Below, in pieces: positions 1-9,828 of a DNA stretch of 64,000 nt. The position numbers and the translations under genes were made by a program. This DNA is from Helicobacter sp. 13S00401-1 (GTDB lineage: Bacteria; Campylobacterota; Campylobacteria; Campylobacterales; Helicobacteraceae), in NCBI RefSeq assembly GCF_002272925.1, contig NZ_MLAR01000004.1:1-64000 (forward strand), written 5' to 3'. Under the pieces are notes generated by a model. That model had not been told where the DNA came from and searched no databases. It saw only the letters and a list, made by a program, of their open reading frames with translations. Within the stretch, counting starts at the first letter, position 1, and every line of letters starts with the position of its first letter.

Positions 1-1781
1 TTTGGGGCTTTATAGGTTTGTGCATAGAGGTTTTCTAGGTGTAAGGTGTTATAGATATTTATATCACCAGTTACATGAAGATCAGAGTTCCCATCTTGAA
101 AGGTTAGGTTGTTAGCGTTTAGGGTAGATAAGGTGGCATGTGCAAAGAGAAAGTTTAAGTTATCAAAGCTTACATCTCCTATGTTGCTAATAACTAGTTT
201 GGAGTAAGAATCTAGTGTTGCATCTTTTATGTGTATGCTTCCTGTTTGACTAGCTCCATTTGCCACTTTCCCATTGCCTTTAAACTCTAAGCCTGCTTTA
301 TCTACCTCGCTTGTTCCTTGATATAGATAGAGTTTGTCTATGTTTATTTTGTTGATATTGGAGTAAAAGACTGTGTTGTTATTACAACTATCATTTATGC
401 AAGTATTGTTATTACGCTCAACTACTAGGTTTCCTATGTTGAAGTTAGAGCCATAAACGCTTGCGCCTCTTAAAGTTAACTCTTTGATATTAGAGCTACC
501 GCTTATGCTAGAAGCGTCGATGATGGAGTTACTTCCTGTTGTGACTAAACCTTCAGCCACTATCTTATTAGCAAAAAAGTTTTTACCACTTAGAGTTAGC
601 TGGTTAAAGCTGCCTAATTTACTTGTATCTAAAAAGATATCTTGACTTGCTTTTAGGCCTACGTTTAAGATACTGCCAGCAACGCCTGCATTTTTATACT
701 CTATGTTAGTAATGTTTACATTTTTTCCTTCTATGTTTGTATTAGACCCACTAGTTGCACCAAAGGCACTTATGTGGTTGATATTTACATCAGAGCTTGT
801 AGCTTTTAGGTTAACTGTAGCTTTTACTGTAGTTGAAAAGTTGTTGTTATCTGTGTTTACTAGGTTAGTTATGTTTATAGGAGCGTTAGTGCTAAAGGTT
901 AGATTCCCAGTGCTTTTACTTATGTCGCTATTCCAACGAAATCTTAGGTCAGTAATCTTTAGACTATCACTTATAGAGTTAGCATTAATTGTTGCATTAC
1001 CATTATTTGCCCCTATGATTAGCGTGCTTAAGCTTACTTTTGGAGTGCTTGTAAAGTCTAGTTTAGTTGGACCTGAAGTAGATAGGCTAAAGTTATCGCC
1101 CATAAGTATAGTGCCAGTTGAGCTAAAGCTTTTAGCTGTAACTGTTAGGCTTGTGGCTTCATTGCTGCAGTTTGCACTAGTGCACTGGGTTAGTTTTAAA
1201 GTTTCACTTTGATATACATCTCCACTAGCAGTTATCTTAACTTGAGCCCCGCCGCCACCATAGACGCTTGCACCATGTTGAAGGTAGTGACCACCTAGGC
1301 TAGTATCACCTCTTATATAAAAGTTTTTGGCAGTGTTAAAATCTATGGCAGTGTTATACTTAGTAGTGCCTCCACTAAAAGCTCCTAGTAAGACTGTGCC
1401 TACGCTTCCGCCTGTGGTTTGATTAGCCCCTAGTATGAGGCTAGAGTTATTAAGGTTAAGTGTTAGTTTATTAGTCTTACTAAGGTCAGAGTTCATAGAA
1501 AAGTTAAGGTTTTTTAGGTAGTAGTCAGTACCTGAGGTAAAACCATTTATGTTCATATTGGCATTTTTTGCAGGATATAGATAACTTCCATTTGGTCCAC
1601 TGGCCCTGCAAAAAGAGTCGCTATTACACCCGCCAAAAAAGTTAGTGCTAGTTGGAAACTTCCCTCCAGCATCTTGTGGGGCGCCTTCAGCATAGGCTAT
1701 ACCTAGCAAGGATCCTAGCACAAAAGAGATGGCTAGAGTTTTAGTGACACTAGTATGTTTTGGCTTAAAACTTAAAGACAT
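1..1781 (-). CDS. VacA-like toxin / autotransporter surface protein, 5' part (runs off left edge)
   Basis: An open frame reads leftwards from an ATG at 1781 with no stop to base 1, about 593 codons, so this is the N-terminal part of a larger protein. GAGGGAAG lies just upstream of the ATG. The N-terminus is a signal peptide: lysine-rich start, hydrophobic stretch LAISFVLGSLLGIAYA, then a likely cut before EGAPQD. Soon after comes FFGGCNSDSF followed by GSYLYPAKNANMNI, which resembles the start of the repeated 'vacuolating cytotoxin' regions in Helicobacter VacA-like proteins. The rest is rich in Asn, Ser, Thr and Gly with short alternating hydrophobic strands, as in a beta-helix passenger. 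The C-terminal beta-barrel that would prove autotransport is outside the window. Family assignment is by recognition of the style and motifs and has not been checked by alignment. The AGATTCY motif is scarce here (two copies), unlike the core genes. Confidence 0.72.
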   Translation of the reverse strand, partial: MSLSFKPKHTSVTKTLAISFVLGSLLGIAYAEGAPQDAGGKFPTSTNFFGGCNSDSFCRASGPNGSYLYPAKNANMNINGFTSGTDYYLKNLNFSMNSDLSKTNKLTLNLNNSSLILGANQTTGGSVGTVLLGAFSGGTTKYNTAIDFNTAKNFYIRGDTSLGGHYLQHGASVYGGGGAQVKITASGDVYQSETLKLTQCTSANCSNEATSLTVTAKSFSSTGTILMGDNFSLSTSGPTKLDFTSTPKVSLSTLIIGANNGNATINANSISDSLKITDLRFRWNSDISKSTGNLTFSTNAPINITNLVNTDNNNFSTTVKATVNLKATSSDVNINHISAFGATSGSNTNIEGKNVNITNIEYKNAGVAGSILNVGLKASQDIFLDTSKLGSFNQLTLSGKNFFANKIVAEGLVTTGSNSIIDASSISGSSNIKELTLRGASVYGSNFNIGNLVVERNNNTCINDSCNNNTVFYSNINKINIDKLYLYQGTSEVDKAGLEFKGNGKVANGASQTGSIHIKDATLDSYSKLVISNIGDVSFDNLNFLFAHATLSTLNANNLTFQDGNSDLHVTGDINIYNTLHLENLYAQTYKAP

Positions 1782-2208
1782 TTAGCTTCCCTCTTTTTTA
1801 CTTTAGCTAGGACTAGATAAAACCTAACTAATATAAATCGTCTTGTAATTATATAGGATTAGCCTAAATTAAGAGGGGTTAATATCAACTAATCTTAACT
1901 TAAAAGTAAAATACTGCTTAATAAGCTAAATATACCAAACTATCTTTTCAAAACTTAGATAGTAGTTTTTAATCTTAAGATTCCATAAATTTACTTTTTT
2001 CTTAAAAAATAAAAGCTCAATCTGTATCATTTCTACATAAATCTTCCTAAAAATATGTAACTTTTCTTAACATTTAAACATTAATAGTTACCAATATGCA
2101 CTGTTAAGATAAAAGTGTGCATATTTATCATTGATAAATTTGGGAATCTAAGTTTTTTTCTACAACACTAACTTGTAAGCCACTAGCTAATCTACAAAGG
2201 AGCTTACG
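1782..2208. other. Intergenic region between divergent vacA-like gene and prpE
   Basis: This 427-base A+T-rich stretch separates two divergent genes and should hold both promoters. I see no convincing -35/-10 pair for either gene. The only distinct structure is the inverted repeat at 2123-2139. An AAGGAG Shine-Dalgarno precedes prpE. Confidence 0.5.
2123..2139. promoter_or_regulatory. Inverted repeat upstream of prpE, possible operator
   Basis: ATTTATC-ATT-GATAAAT is a perfect 7-bp inverted repeat with a 3-base spacer, about 70 bases before the prpE start. Its size and position suit a dimeric repressor or activator site for the propionate operon, but no prpR-type regulator gene is in the window. 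A+T-rich inverted repeats also arise by chance in such DNA. Confidence 0.3.
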
Positions 2209-4161
2209 ATGCAAGGTGCCATAAAAACTCAATCAACTAACAAAACTAGCAAATTAGAAGGCTATGAAAAAGAGTACTTAGAATCTATAAAAGACCCCGC
2301 AGGTTTTTGGGAAAAAGCTGCGAGCAGGGTACACTGGTATCATAAGTGGGATAAGGCTTTAGAGGTTGTAAATGGACATTATAGGTGGTTTGTTGGTGGG
2401 TGTATGAACACTTGTTATAACGCCCTAGACTTACACATAGAGCATGGTAATGGCGATAAACTAGCATTAATTTATGACTCTCCTGTAACTGATACTAAGA
2501 AAACTTTCACTTACAAAGAGCTAAGAGATAGGGTTTCAAAAACTGCAAATATCTTAGTCAACAAAGGTGTTAACAGAGGCGATAGAGTAGTTATTTATAT
2601 GCCTATGATTCCTGAAGCAGTTATAGCAATGCTTGCTTGTGCGCGCATAGGTGCAGTACACTCAGTAGTTTTTGGTGGCTTTGCAGCCCATGAGTTAGCC
2701 TCGCGTATAGAAGACGCAAAGCCTCGCGTTATTATTAGTGCAAGCTGTGGGATAGAAGTAAGCAGGATTATTAAATATAAAATCATACTTGATGAAGCTA
2801 TAAAACAAAGCTCTCACAAACCAACTACTTGCTTAATCCATCAAAGACCTCAAGATATCTGCTCTATGCTTCCTTGGAGGGATGTAGACTGGGCAGAAGA
2901 GGAGAAAAAAGTAAAAGGCGTAGACTGCGTGCCTTTAGATTCCCTAGATCCACTTTATATACTCTATACAAGTGGGACTACTGGAAAACCAAAAGGTGTT
3001 ATTAGAAGTAATGGCGGCCATAGCGTAGCGATGAAGTGGTCTATGGATAATATCTATAAGGTAAAAAGTGGTGATGTTATGTTTACTGCATCAGATGTTG
3101 GCTGGGTAGTAGGACATAGCTATATAGTCTATGCAACCTTAATGAGTGGGGCAACAACTGTGCTTTATGAGGGCAAACCTGTTAAAACACCAGATCCAGG
3201 TGCTTTTTTTAGAGTGTGTGAGGAGTATAAGGTTAATGTACTTTTTACAGCACCTACTGCATTTAGAGCTATACGCAAAGAAGACCCAGAAGGAAGTTTT
3301 GCTAAAAAGTATAACTTAGAAAGCCTTAGAGAGGTTTTTGTAGCTGGAGAAAGATGCGATACTGATACGCTTTCTTGGATAGAAAAGATAACTGGTAAAA
3401 AAGTTTTTGATAACTACTGGCAAACTGAAACTGGCTGGCCTATAGCGTCTAATGGAGTTGTAACTTTAATGAAGCCTGGCTCTGCAGGAGTGGCTATGCC
3501 TGGTTTTAATGTCAAAGTTTTAGATGAAGAGGGCAAGGAGTGTGAAAGTGGCACTCAAGGGAATCTAGTCTTAAAACTCCCACTTCCTCCAGCTTGTTTA
3601 ATGGGTATATGGGAAGATGAAGAAAGATATAAAAAAAGCTATCTAGATCACTATAAGGGCTATTATCTAACTGGAGATAGTGGCTATAAAGATAAAGATG
3701 GCTATATCTTTGCTATGGGCAGGATGGATGGCGTTTTAAATGTCGCCGGACATAGGCTTTCAACTGGGGCTATAGAAGAGGCTATCTTAAAGCACCCAGA
3801 CATTGTAGAGTGCGCTGTAGTTGGCGTGGATGATACTTTAAAAGGCGAAGTACCTCTAGCAGTTTGTGTTATGAAGCAAGTTGAAAGAGACCTTGATTCT
3901 TTAAAGCAGGGGATTAATACCTTAGTAAGAGAAGAAATAGGTGCTATAGCCACTCTTAGTGCCATAGCTTTTATAAACGTACTTCCAAAAACTAGAAGTG
4001 GAAAGATTTTAAGGAATCTAATAGCAAATATTGCTTGTGGTAAAGAGTACGACGTGCCTTCAACTATAGAAGATGTAAGCGTTATAGATAACTTAAAAGA
4101 AGTTTTAAAAGACATAGGATTCCCAAGAACTAAAACTAAAACCAATAAAAAGGAGCATTAA
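2209..4161 (+). CDS. prpE: Propionyl-CoA synthetase PrpE
   Basis: PrpE is a 650-residue adenylate-forming enzyme that activates propionate to propionyl-CoA with ATP and CoA, the entry step of the methylcitrate cycle in the cytoplasm. The AMP-binding loop [11 protein letters not shown] is at about 253-263. YWQTETG is near 403, and the hinge region with [10 protein letters not shown] is near 510-520. The C-terminal motif TRSGKIL contains Lys599, the lysine that catalyses adenylation and is an acetylation site in this family. The stretch [14 protein letters not shown] favours the PrpE/ACSS3 branch over acetyl-CoA synthetase, as does the operon. The start follows AAGGAG at the usual distance. The gene heads prpEBCD and its stop overlaps the prpB start by one base (TAATG), suggesting translational coupling. 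Confidence 0.93.
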   Translation: MQGAIKTQSTNKTSKLEGYEKEYLESIKDPAGFWEKAASRVHWYHKWDKALEVVNGHYRWFVGGCMNTCYNALDLHIEHGNGDKLALIYDSPVTDTKKTFTYKELRDRVSKTANILVNKGVNRGDRVVIYMPMIPEAVIAMLACARIGAVHSVVFGGFAAHELASRIEDAKPRVIISASCGIEVSRIIKYKIILDEAIKQSSHKPTTCLIHQRPQDICSMLPWRDVDWAEEEKKVKGVDCVPLDSLDPLYILYTSGTTGKPKGVIRSNGGHSVAMKWSMDNIYKVKSGDVMFTASDVGWVVGHSYIVYATLMSGATTVLYEGKPVKTPDPGAFFRVCEEYKVNVLFTAPTAFRAIRKEDPEGSFAKKYNLESLREVFVAGERCDTDTLSWIEKITGKKVFDNYWQTETGWPIASNGVVTLMKPGSAGVAMPGFNVKVLDEEGKECESGTQGNLVLKLPLPPACLMGIWEDEERYKKSYLDHYKGYYLTGDSGYKDKDGYIFAMGRMDGVLNVAGHRLSTGAIEEAILKHPDIVECAVVGVDDTLKGEVPLAVCVMKQVERDLDSLKQGINTLVREEIGAIATLSAIAFINVLPKTRSGKILRNLIANIACGKEYDVPSTIEDVSVIDNLKEVLKDIGFPRTKTKTNKKEH

Positions 4162-5036
4162 TGAGTAGTTTCAAACAAGCACTTTTAGAAGCACAAAAAA
4201 AGCAAGAGCCTTTGCAAATCTTAGGGGCTATAAATGCTTATAGCGCCTTACAGGCTACAAAAAGTGGCGCTAAGGCCTTATATCTAAGTGGAGCAGGCGT
4301 GGCTAATGCCTCTTTGGGTTTGCCAGATCTAGGGATGTCTAACTTAGAAGATGTGTGCATAGATATAAGACGTATAACTTATATAACTAAGCTTCCTTTA
4401 CTAGTAGATATAGATACTGGTTTTGGAGGGGCTTTTAACATAGAAAGGACTATAAAAGAAGTAGCGCGCGCAGGGGCAAGTGCAGTTCATATAGAAGATC
4501 AAGTAGCCCAGAAACGCTGCGGACATAGGCCTAATAAAGAGCTAGTTGATACCAAAGAAATGCAAGATAGGCTAAAGGCTTGTATAAGTGCGAAAGCTAG
4601 CTTAAATAAAGACTTTAGCATAATGGCGCGCACTGATGCTTTTGCAAATGAAGGCTTGCATAAGGCCCTAGATCGTGCCCTAGCTTATGAAGAAGTGGGT
4701 GCAGATATGATATTTGCTGAGGCCTTAAGCAGCCTAGAAGACTACAAACTTTTTTGTGAAAAACTAAAAGTGCCAGTACTAGCAAATATCACTGAGTTTG
4801 GTAAAACGCCATATTTCACAAAAGAGGAGCTTAAAAGTGTGGGCGTAGATATGATCCTTTATCCGCTATCTGCTTTTAGGGCTATGAATAAGGCAGCCTT
4901 AAATGTCTATAAAGATATCTTAGAGCATGGCAGCCAAAAGCAAAGTTTAGATTCTATGCAGACACGTGATGAGCTTTATAAAATGCTTGATTATTTAGAG
5001 TATGAAAAAAGCCTTGATGCACTCTTTGGTAAATAG
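4161..5036 (+). CDS. prpB: 2-methylisocitrate lyase PrpB
   Basis: PrpB is a 291-residue member of the isocitrate lyase/PEP mutase superfamily. It cleaves 2-methylisocitrate to pyruvate and succinate. The catalytic loop KRCGHR is present with the active-site cysteine at residue 120. The metal-binding region appears as DIDTGFGG near 83. The length matches the family. Its AAGGAG Shine-Dalgarno lies inside the end of prpE, and the two genes overlap by one base, so they are cotranslated. Assignment is secure from motifs and operon context. Confidence 0.94.
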   Translation: MSSFKQALLEAQKKQEPLQILGAINAYSALQATKSGAKALYLSGAGVANASLGLPDLGMSNLEDVCIDIRRITYITKLPLLVDIDTGFGGAFNIERTIKEVARAGASAVHIEDQVAQKRCGHRPNKELVDTKEMQDRLKACISAKASLNKDFSIMARTDAFANEGLHKALDRALAYEEVGADMIFAEALSSLEDYKLFCEKLKVPVLANITEFGKTPYFTKEELKSVGVDMILYPLSAFRAMNKAALNVYKDILEHGSQKQSLDSMQTRDELYKMLDYLEYEKSLDALFGK

Positions 5037-5125
5037 AACTTTTTTTAAGGCGCAATTTTCAATCAAAAAAATTAGGAAGAGTAAGTGAGTAGTTAAAAAA
5101 GAAGCATAAAAGTGAGGTAATAACA

Positions 5126-6265
5126 ATGGGACAAAAAAAGCAAACTAAAAGCGGAGGGCTAGCTGGCGTAGTAGCTGGCAAGTCAAGTATAAGTACAGTT
5201 GGCACAGGGCATGGGCTAAATTATAGAGGCTATGATATTTATGACCTTGCAAAATACGCCACCTTTGAAGAAGTAGCCTTTTTGCTTTTAAAAGAAAAGC
5301 TTCCTAATGCTAAAGAGTTAGCAGAATTTAAAAAAGAACTTATAAGTTTTAGAGGCTTATCAGAATCTTTAAAAGAAGTGTTAAGGTTAATCCCAAAAGA
5401 TTCCCATCCTATGGATGTTATGAGAACTGGAGTTTCATTTCTAGGAAATATCTCTCCTGATGATAAGTTAGTAGATGAGAGACTGCTTGGAATCTTGCCT
5501 TCTATCTTAGCTTACTGGCATAACTTCCATGTGCATGGTAAAGAGATAGACACTAAGAGCTCTAAAGAAGATATAGCTAGCTACTTGCTAGAAAAACTCC
5601 ACGCTTTTAGTAAGCCTTCCCCTGAAGTAAGCCTAGCTTTAAGCCCGCTAGGCACTGAAGCTATGAATGTAAGTCTTATACTTTATGCAGAGCATGAGTT
5701 TAATGCCTCTACTTTTGCTGCAAGGATTTGTGCATCTACAAATTCAGATACCTACTCTTGCATAGTAAGTGGCATAGGCACATTAAGGGGGAATCTTCAT
5801 GGCGGGGCAAATGAAGCAGCTTATGAGTTAATCTCTAGCTTTGAAAACTCGCAAGATGCTTTAAAAGGCATAAAAGAAAAACTAGATTCTAAGGCAAAAA
5901 TCATGGGCTTTGGGCATAGGGTCTATGTGGATAATGACCCAAGAAACGTAGTTATAAAAGGCTATAGCAAGAGACTTTCTGATGCACTAGGTGATAAAAA
6001 ACTTTATACTATTAGTGAAGTTATAGAAAAAGAGATGTGGGAAGAAAAAAAGCTTTTCCCAAATCTTGATTTTTATAGTGCTAGTGTTTATCATTTTTTA
6101 GGGATCCCAACTGCTTATTTTACGCCTGTCTTTGTGGTAAGTCGCACTAGTGGCTGGCTAGCCCACGTCAATGAACAAAGAAAAGATAACAAGCTAATCC
6201 GCCCAAGTAGTGAGTATGTTGGATTAGATAAACAAGAATATATAGCCTTAGAAAATAGAATCTAA
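5126..6265 (+). CDS. prpC: 2-methylcitrate synthase PrpC
   Basis: PrpC is a 379-residue citrate-synthase-fold protein that condenses propionyl-CoA with oxaloacetate. Catalytic-type motifs are visible: HGGANEAA with a histidine at 225, and GFGHRVY with a histidine at 264, followed by DPRN. The short length is typical of the small citrate synthase/methylcitrate synthase group. Its place between prpB and prpD makes methylcitrate synthase the natural call rather than the TCA enzyme, though some homologues use acetyl-CoA as well. A GAGGT Shine-Dalgarno precedes the ATG. The 89-base gap after prpB is the largest in the operon, and I see no terminator in it. Confidence 0.92.
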   Translation: MGQKKQTKSGGLAGVVAGKSSISTVGTGHGLNYRGYDIYDLAKYATFEEVAFLLLKEKLPNAKELAEFKKELISFRGLSESLKEVLRLIPKDSHPMDVMRTGVSFLGNISPDDKLVDERLLGILPSILAYWHNFHVHGKEIDTKSSKEDIASYLLEKLHAFSKPSPEVSLALSPLGTEAMNVSLILYAEHEFNASTFAARICASTNSDTYSCIVSGIGTLRGNLHGGANEAAYELISSFENSQDALKGIKEKLDSKAKIMGFGHRVYVDNDPRNVVIKGYSKRLSDALGDKKLYTISEVIEKEMWEEKKLFPNLDFYSASVYHFLGIPTAYFTPVFVVSRTSGWLAHVNEQRKDNKLIRPSSEYVGLDKQEYIALENRI

Positions 6266-6288
6266 AACACAAAAAAGGAATAAATAAA

Positions 6289-7734
6289 ATGAATGATATG
6301 GGAATCTTAGATGCAAAAAGGCCAGAGTTTGACAAGCTGCTAGTTGATATAACAAAGTATGTTATGGAGTATGAAGTAGATTCTAAACTTGCAATTGACA
6401 CAGCAAAATACTGCCTTATGGACAGTATCTCTTGTATGCTTTTAGCCTTAGAGTTTCCAGCCTGTACTAAGCTTTTAGGACCTAGTGTAGAAGGAGCGAC
6501 TTTTAGTCTTGGTGCAAAAGTGCCAGCTACTAGTTATCAGTTAGAGCCTGTGCGCGCTGCGTTTAACATAGGGGCTATGGTTAGGTGGCTTGACTTTAAT
6601 GATACATGGCTTGCAAGCGAATGGGGACACCCTAGTGATAATATAGGCGCTATATGGGCAGTGAGTGATTACAAAAGCCGTCTTTTTGTTAGCAAGGGTA
6701 AGGCACCTTTGAAAATGAAAGATATCTTAGTAGCTATGATTAAAGCGCATGAAATTCAAGGAGTGCTAGCTCTTGAAAATAGTTTTAATAAAGTAGGGCT
6801 TGATCACGTTTTATTAGTACGCATTGCAAGTAGCGCTCTTGCTTGTAAACTCTTAGGTGGGAGTTATGAAGAAGTATTAAACACTTTAAGTCAAGCCTTT
6901 ATGGATGGGGGGGCTTTGCGTGCTTATAGACATGCACCTAACACTGGCAGTAGAAAGAGTTGGGCAGCAGGGGATGCTTCAAGTCGTGGGGTTGACTTAG
7001 CGCTTAAATCTTTAAAAGGCGAGATGGGCTATCCTAGTGTGTTAAGTGCAAAATTTTGGGGCTTTGAAGATGTGAAGATGAAGGGCAAACCTTTAGTTGT
7101 AAAACAAGCCTTTGGAAGCTATGTTATGGAAAATGTGCTTTTTAAGATCTCTTTCCCAGCAGAGTTCCACGCTCAAACTGCAGTAGAAGCGGCCTTAAAG
7201 CTTCATGATGAGACTAAAGGCAAACTAGATTCTATAGAAAAGATAGTTATAACTACTCAAGAAAGTGGCCATAGAATCATTAATAAAGTAGGCAAGCTAG
7301 CAAATCCAGCTGATAGAGACCACTGTATACAGTACATGGTAGCAGTGCCTTTAATCTATGGTGAGCTTAAAGCTAAACATTATGAAGATGATATAGCTTC
7401 TAATCCTATGATAGATGCTTTGCGTGATAAGATGGAGGTAGTAGTAGATGAGAGCTATACTAAGGACTATTTAGACCCTGAAAAAAGATCTATTGCTAAT
7501 GCTGTGCAAGTTTTTTATAAAGATGGAAGTAAGTCAGAAAAAGTTGAAGTTATGTATCCTATAGGGCATAGATTTAGAAGGGAAGAGGGACTGCCTCTTT
7601 TAGTAGAAAAGTTTCAAAATGCCTTAAAAGCAAAGTTTGCTAGTAAGCAAGCTAGGATGATAGAAGATACTTTTAGTAGAGGGGACTTTTTAGACTTAGG
7701 ATTTAGTGAGTTTAGTGATCTTTTTGTGCTTTAA
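6289..7734 (+). CDS. prpD: 2-methylcitrate dehydratase PrpD
   Basis: PrpD is a 481-residue member of the MmgE/PrpD family, which removes water from 2-methylcitrate to give methylaconitate. Family features include DFNDTWLASEWGHPSDN near 100-115, the region RAYRHAPNTGSRKSWAAGDA, and FPAEFHAQTAVEAA. An AAGGA Shine-Dalgarno lies 11 bases before the chosen ATG; a second in-frame ATG at 6298 is possible. The gene closes the operon and is followed by a long perfect hairpin. No acnD or prpF is seen, which fits a PrpD-dependent route. Confidence 0.93.
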   Translation: MNDMGILDAKRPEFDKLLVDITKYVMEYEVDSKLAIDTAKYCLMDSISCMLLALEFPACTKLLGPSVEGATFSLGAKVPATSYQLEPVRAAFNIGAMVRWLDFNDTWLASEWGHPSDNIGAIWAVSDYKSRLFVSKGKAPLKMKDILVAMIKAHEIQGVLALENSFNKVGLDHVLLVRIASSALACKLLGGSYEEVLNTLSQAFMDGGALRAYRHAPNTGSRKSWAAGDASSRGVDLALKSLKGEMGYPSVLSAKFWGFEDVKMKGKPLVVKQAFGSYVMENVLFKISFPAEFHAQTAVEAALKLHDETKGKLDSIEKIVITTQESGHRIINKVGKLANPADRDHCIQYMVAVPLIYGELKAKHYEDDIASNPMIDALRDKMEVVVDESYTKDYLDPEKRSIANAVQVFYKDGSKSEKVEVMYPIGHRFRREEGLPLLVEKFQNALKAKFASKQARMIEDTFSRGDFLDLGFSEFSDLFVL

Positions 7735-7766
7735 GAGTAGGGTTTAAAAGAGATAAAAAAGCTAGA

Positions 7767-7800
7767 TATGGAATCTAAAAAAGCTTTTTTAGATTCCATA
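7767..7800. terminator. Perfect 17-bp hairpin between convergent prpD and outer membrane protein gene, made of two inverted AGATTCC copies
   Basis: The arms TATGGAATCTAAAAAAG and CTTTTTTAGATTCCATA are perfect reverse complements with no spacer. A-runs and T-runs flank the centre, so it could stop transcription in both directions between the convergent genes. Each arm carries the over-represented GGAATCT/AGATTCC word. Confidence 0.7.
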
Positions 7801-7821
7801 AGAGAAAAGGTTTTTTAGTGC

Positions 7822-8571
7822 TTACTTTCCAAAGTAGTAAGCGTAAGTTAGCATGATATCAGCGCTATAAGGGCTACCAGAGTTTTGTTGAAGGTAAGAG
7901 ATCCAGTCAAGTGAGAACTTTTGGTGGTTGTTAGCTAGGGCTGCTACACCTACTTTTAGGGTAGGAAGTATGGTGTAAGGAGTGTTATTAGTAGTAGTAG
8001 TTCCTGCTGTTGTTGTTATGCCATTACCTACGTTAGAGTTTCTAACTGTCACACCAGCACCTACTGTATAACCTACTTTTGCATATTCGCCAGCTTGGAA
8101 GAGTTGTAAGAAGTCAAAGTTAAAAGAGTACTGAGGAGTATAAGCATTAGCAAAGTCTATGTTTCTAACACCTATGGTAGAGTTAGCTTCAAGACCTACT
8201 GTGCTACCACCAGCTGCAGTTGAGAAGTAGGCTATACCTGTTTTAAGACCAAGGTTAAGACCAGAAGGGGGATTATTAAGAGGATCTGCATCTCTTGGGG
8301 CACCTGATCCTATACCTACACCTAAAGTACCACCTAACATGATTTTAAAGCCTTCTAGTGGTTTAGCATTTTCTTTTGCTATAGCCGCATCTCTTGCAGC
8401 TTGCTCAGCACGAGCCTTTTCTGCTCTAAGTCTTTCAGCACGCGCTCTATCAGCACGTGCCTTTTCAGCGCGCGCCTTATCTATACGAGCTTGTTCAGCC
8501 TTAGTGGCAGCTAATGCAAATCCATTAAAACTCAGTATTAAGCTAGAAGCTAAAAGTATCTGTTTTACCAT
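7822..8571 (-). CDS. Helicobacter-type outer membrane beta-barrel protein with N-terminal charged pentapeptide repeats
   Basis: The protein has 249 residues. A signal peptide (MVKQILLASSLILSFNGFALA) is followed by a strongly charged Ala/Arg/Lys/Glu/Asp-rich helix at about 22-65, built of roughly seven five-residue units of the form [KR]-A-R-A-[ED]. After that comes glycine-rich, alternating sequence typical of beta strands, ending YSADIMLTYAYYFGK with aromatic residues near the terminus, as in outer membrane barrels. The fold matches the small Helicobacter outer membrane proteins seen elsewhere in this window. AAGGA precedes the ATG. The function is unknown; porin or adhesin roles are guesses. 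The repeat is 15 bp at DNA level, so unit number could vary between strains. Confidence 0.75.
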   Translation of the reverse strand: MVKQILLASSLILSFNGFALAATKAEQARIDKARAEKARADRARAERLRAEKARAEQAARDAAIAKENAKPLEGFKIMLGGTLGVGIGSGAPRDADPLNNPPSGLNLGLKTGIAYFSTAAGGSTVGLEANSTIGVRNIDFANAYTPQYSFNFDFLQLFQAGEYAKVGYTVGAGVTVRNSNVGNGITTTAGTTTTNNTPYTILPTLKVGVAALANNHQKFSLDWISYLQQNSGSPYSADIMLTYAYYFGK

Positions 8572-8794
8572 TTAAAATCCTTTTTTATTAAGTCTTTTGC
8601 GTGTTGCAATTTCGTTGTGAATATAATTGTGCCATCTTTTTTTTAGGAAATGTTTTAAGAATTTAAATAAAAAATCATAAATAGTAAAAAAAAAGTTAAT
8701 TTTTTGGAGTTTATTAAACTTTATTTTCCTTTTTTGAAAATTCTATATCAAATAAATCATCTAAAAAGGAAAGTAAAAGTTATTCATATACTAG

Positions 8795-8813
8795 TAAGTT
8801 TAAGTTAAACTTA
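8795..8813. terminator. Hairpin downstream of secF
   Basis: TAAGTTTAA-G-TTAAACTTA is a perfect 9-bp inverted repeat about 40 bases after the secF stop. Partially matching CTAGTA/TACTAG sequence extends the stem. It lacks G+C and a strong T-run, so termination is plausible rather than certain. Confidence 0.4.
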
Positions 8814-8850
8814 TACTACTAGCAAAAAGTAGACATATGGTTTGTGTTTG

Positions 8851-9828
8851 TTATACTTGACCACTTTCATACATCGATCTAAGTTTTTTCTTCTCTTCAC
8901 GTTTTTTAGCCTTTGCAAGCTCTTTGGCGTGGTATTTTTTGATAGAAAAACCAAACAAAAGAGCAAGCTTTGGTGCTACAAACATCGAGCTGTAGGTCCC
9001 AAACACAACTCCTACTAAAAGTGGAAGAGAAAATCCTACTATGATTTGCCCACCAAAAATGTATAAAGTAAGTACAACAAGGAACATAGTTAGTGAAGTA
9101 AAAACTGTCCTTGAGAGAGTATTAGAGATGGCTTCATTGATGGCTAGGTTTATATCATCTGTTTTTCCTTCTAACATCTTTTCTCTTATCCTATCAAAGA
9201 TGATTATGGTGTCATTAATGGAGTAGCCTAGTAAAGTAAGCAAGGCAGCTATTACTTCGAGGTTTAAGTCCACATGGAAGATGATAACACTAGCTGCAGT
9301 TATAACTATATCATGCACTAGGGTTATGATACTTGCTAGGGCAAAACGCCACTCATACCTAAAGCTAACATAAGCCATCATAGCTATAGTTGCAAGACCT
9401 AGGGAGAGTATGGCACTTTTTGCTAGCTCACTTCCTACTTTTGGTCCTACGCTATCAAGTTTTCTTATCTCAAAGCTTCCAGTGTGATCTAACTCTTTAT
9501 GCAGTATGCCATTTAAGTCATTCATCTTTACGTTTGCGTTATAAGGAAGCTTGATTATGACTTCAGCTTTATTACCAAACTCACTTACTTGAAAGTTATC
9601 AAATCTCTTGTCTTTATCAAGGGCTTTTCTTATCTCAGTTATAGGAGCAGCACTTACGTTGTTATACTTTATCTGAGCGACACTTCCACCAGCAAAGTCA
9701 ACTCCAGGAGTAAAACCAACTCCAAAAAAGAGCCAAAGACAAATAATGACTAATACTACAGATAAACTAAGACCATAAGTACTCCACTTTACAAAGTTAA
9801 AAACAGAGCTTTTTTTAAAGATTTCCAT
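8851..9828 (-). CDS. secF: Protein translocase subunit SecF
   Basis: SecF is a 325-residue inner membrane protein. With SecD it uses the proton gradient to help complete Sec-dependent export. The first membrane helix is followed by PGVDFAGG, the family signature. The C-terminal half has five more helices including [16 protein letters not shown], with the conserved Asp of the fourth helix and the D/RIRE motif. The ATG follows AAAGGTAG and lies inside the 3' end of secD (14-base overlap), so translation is coupled. The order yajC-secD-secF is the common bacterial one. Confidence 0.96.
   Translation of the reverse strand: MEIFKKSSVFNFVKWSTYGLSLSVVLVIICLWLFFGVGFTPGVDFAGGSVAQIKYNNVSAAPITEIRKALDKDKRFDNFQVSEFGNKAEVIIKLPYNANVKMNDLNGILHKELDHTGSFEIRKLDSVGPKVGSELAKSAILSLGLATIAMMAYVSFRYEWRFALASIITLVHDIVITAASVIIFHVDLNLEVIAALLTLLGYSINDTIIIFDRIREKMLEGKTDDINLAINEAISNTLSRTVFTSLTMFLVVLTLYIFGGQIIVGFSLPLLVGVVFGTYSSMFVAPKLALLFGFSIKKYHAKELAKAKKREEKKKLRSMYESGQV

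Noticed and set aside
703-1212. 169-codon open frame on the plus strand
   Set aside because: It is antisense to the signal-peptide-bearing vacA-like frame, which is open for 593 codons with a good Shine-Dalgarno. The plus-strand translation is a Leu/Val-rich by-product.
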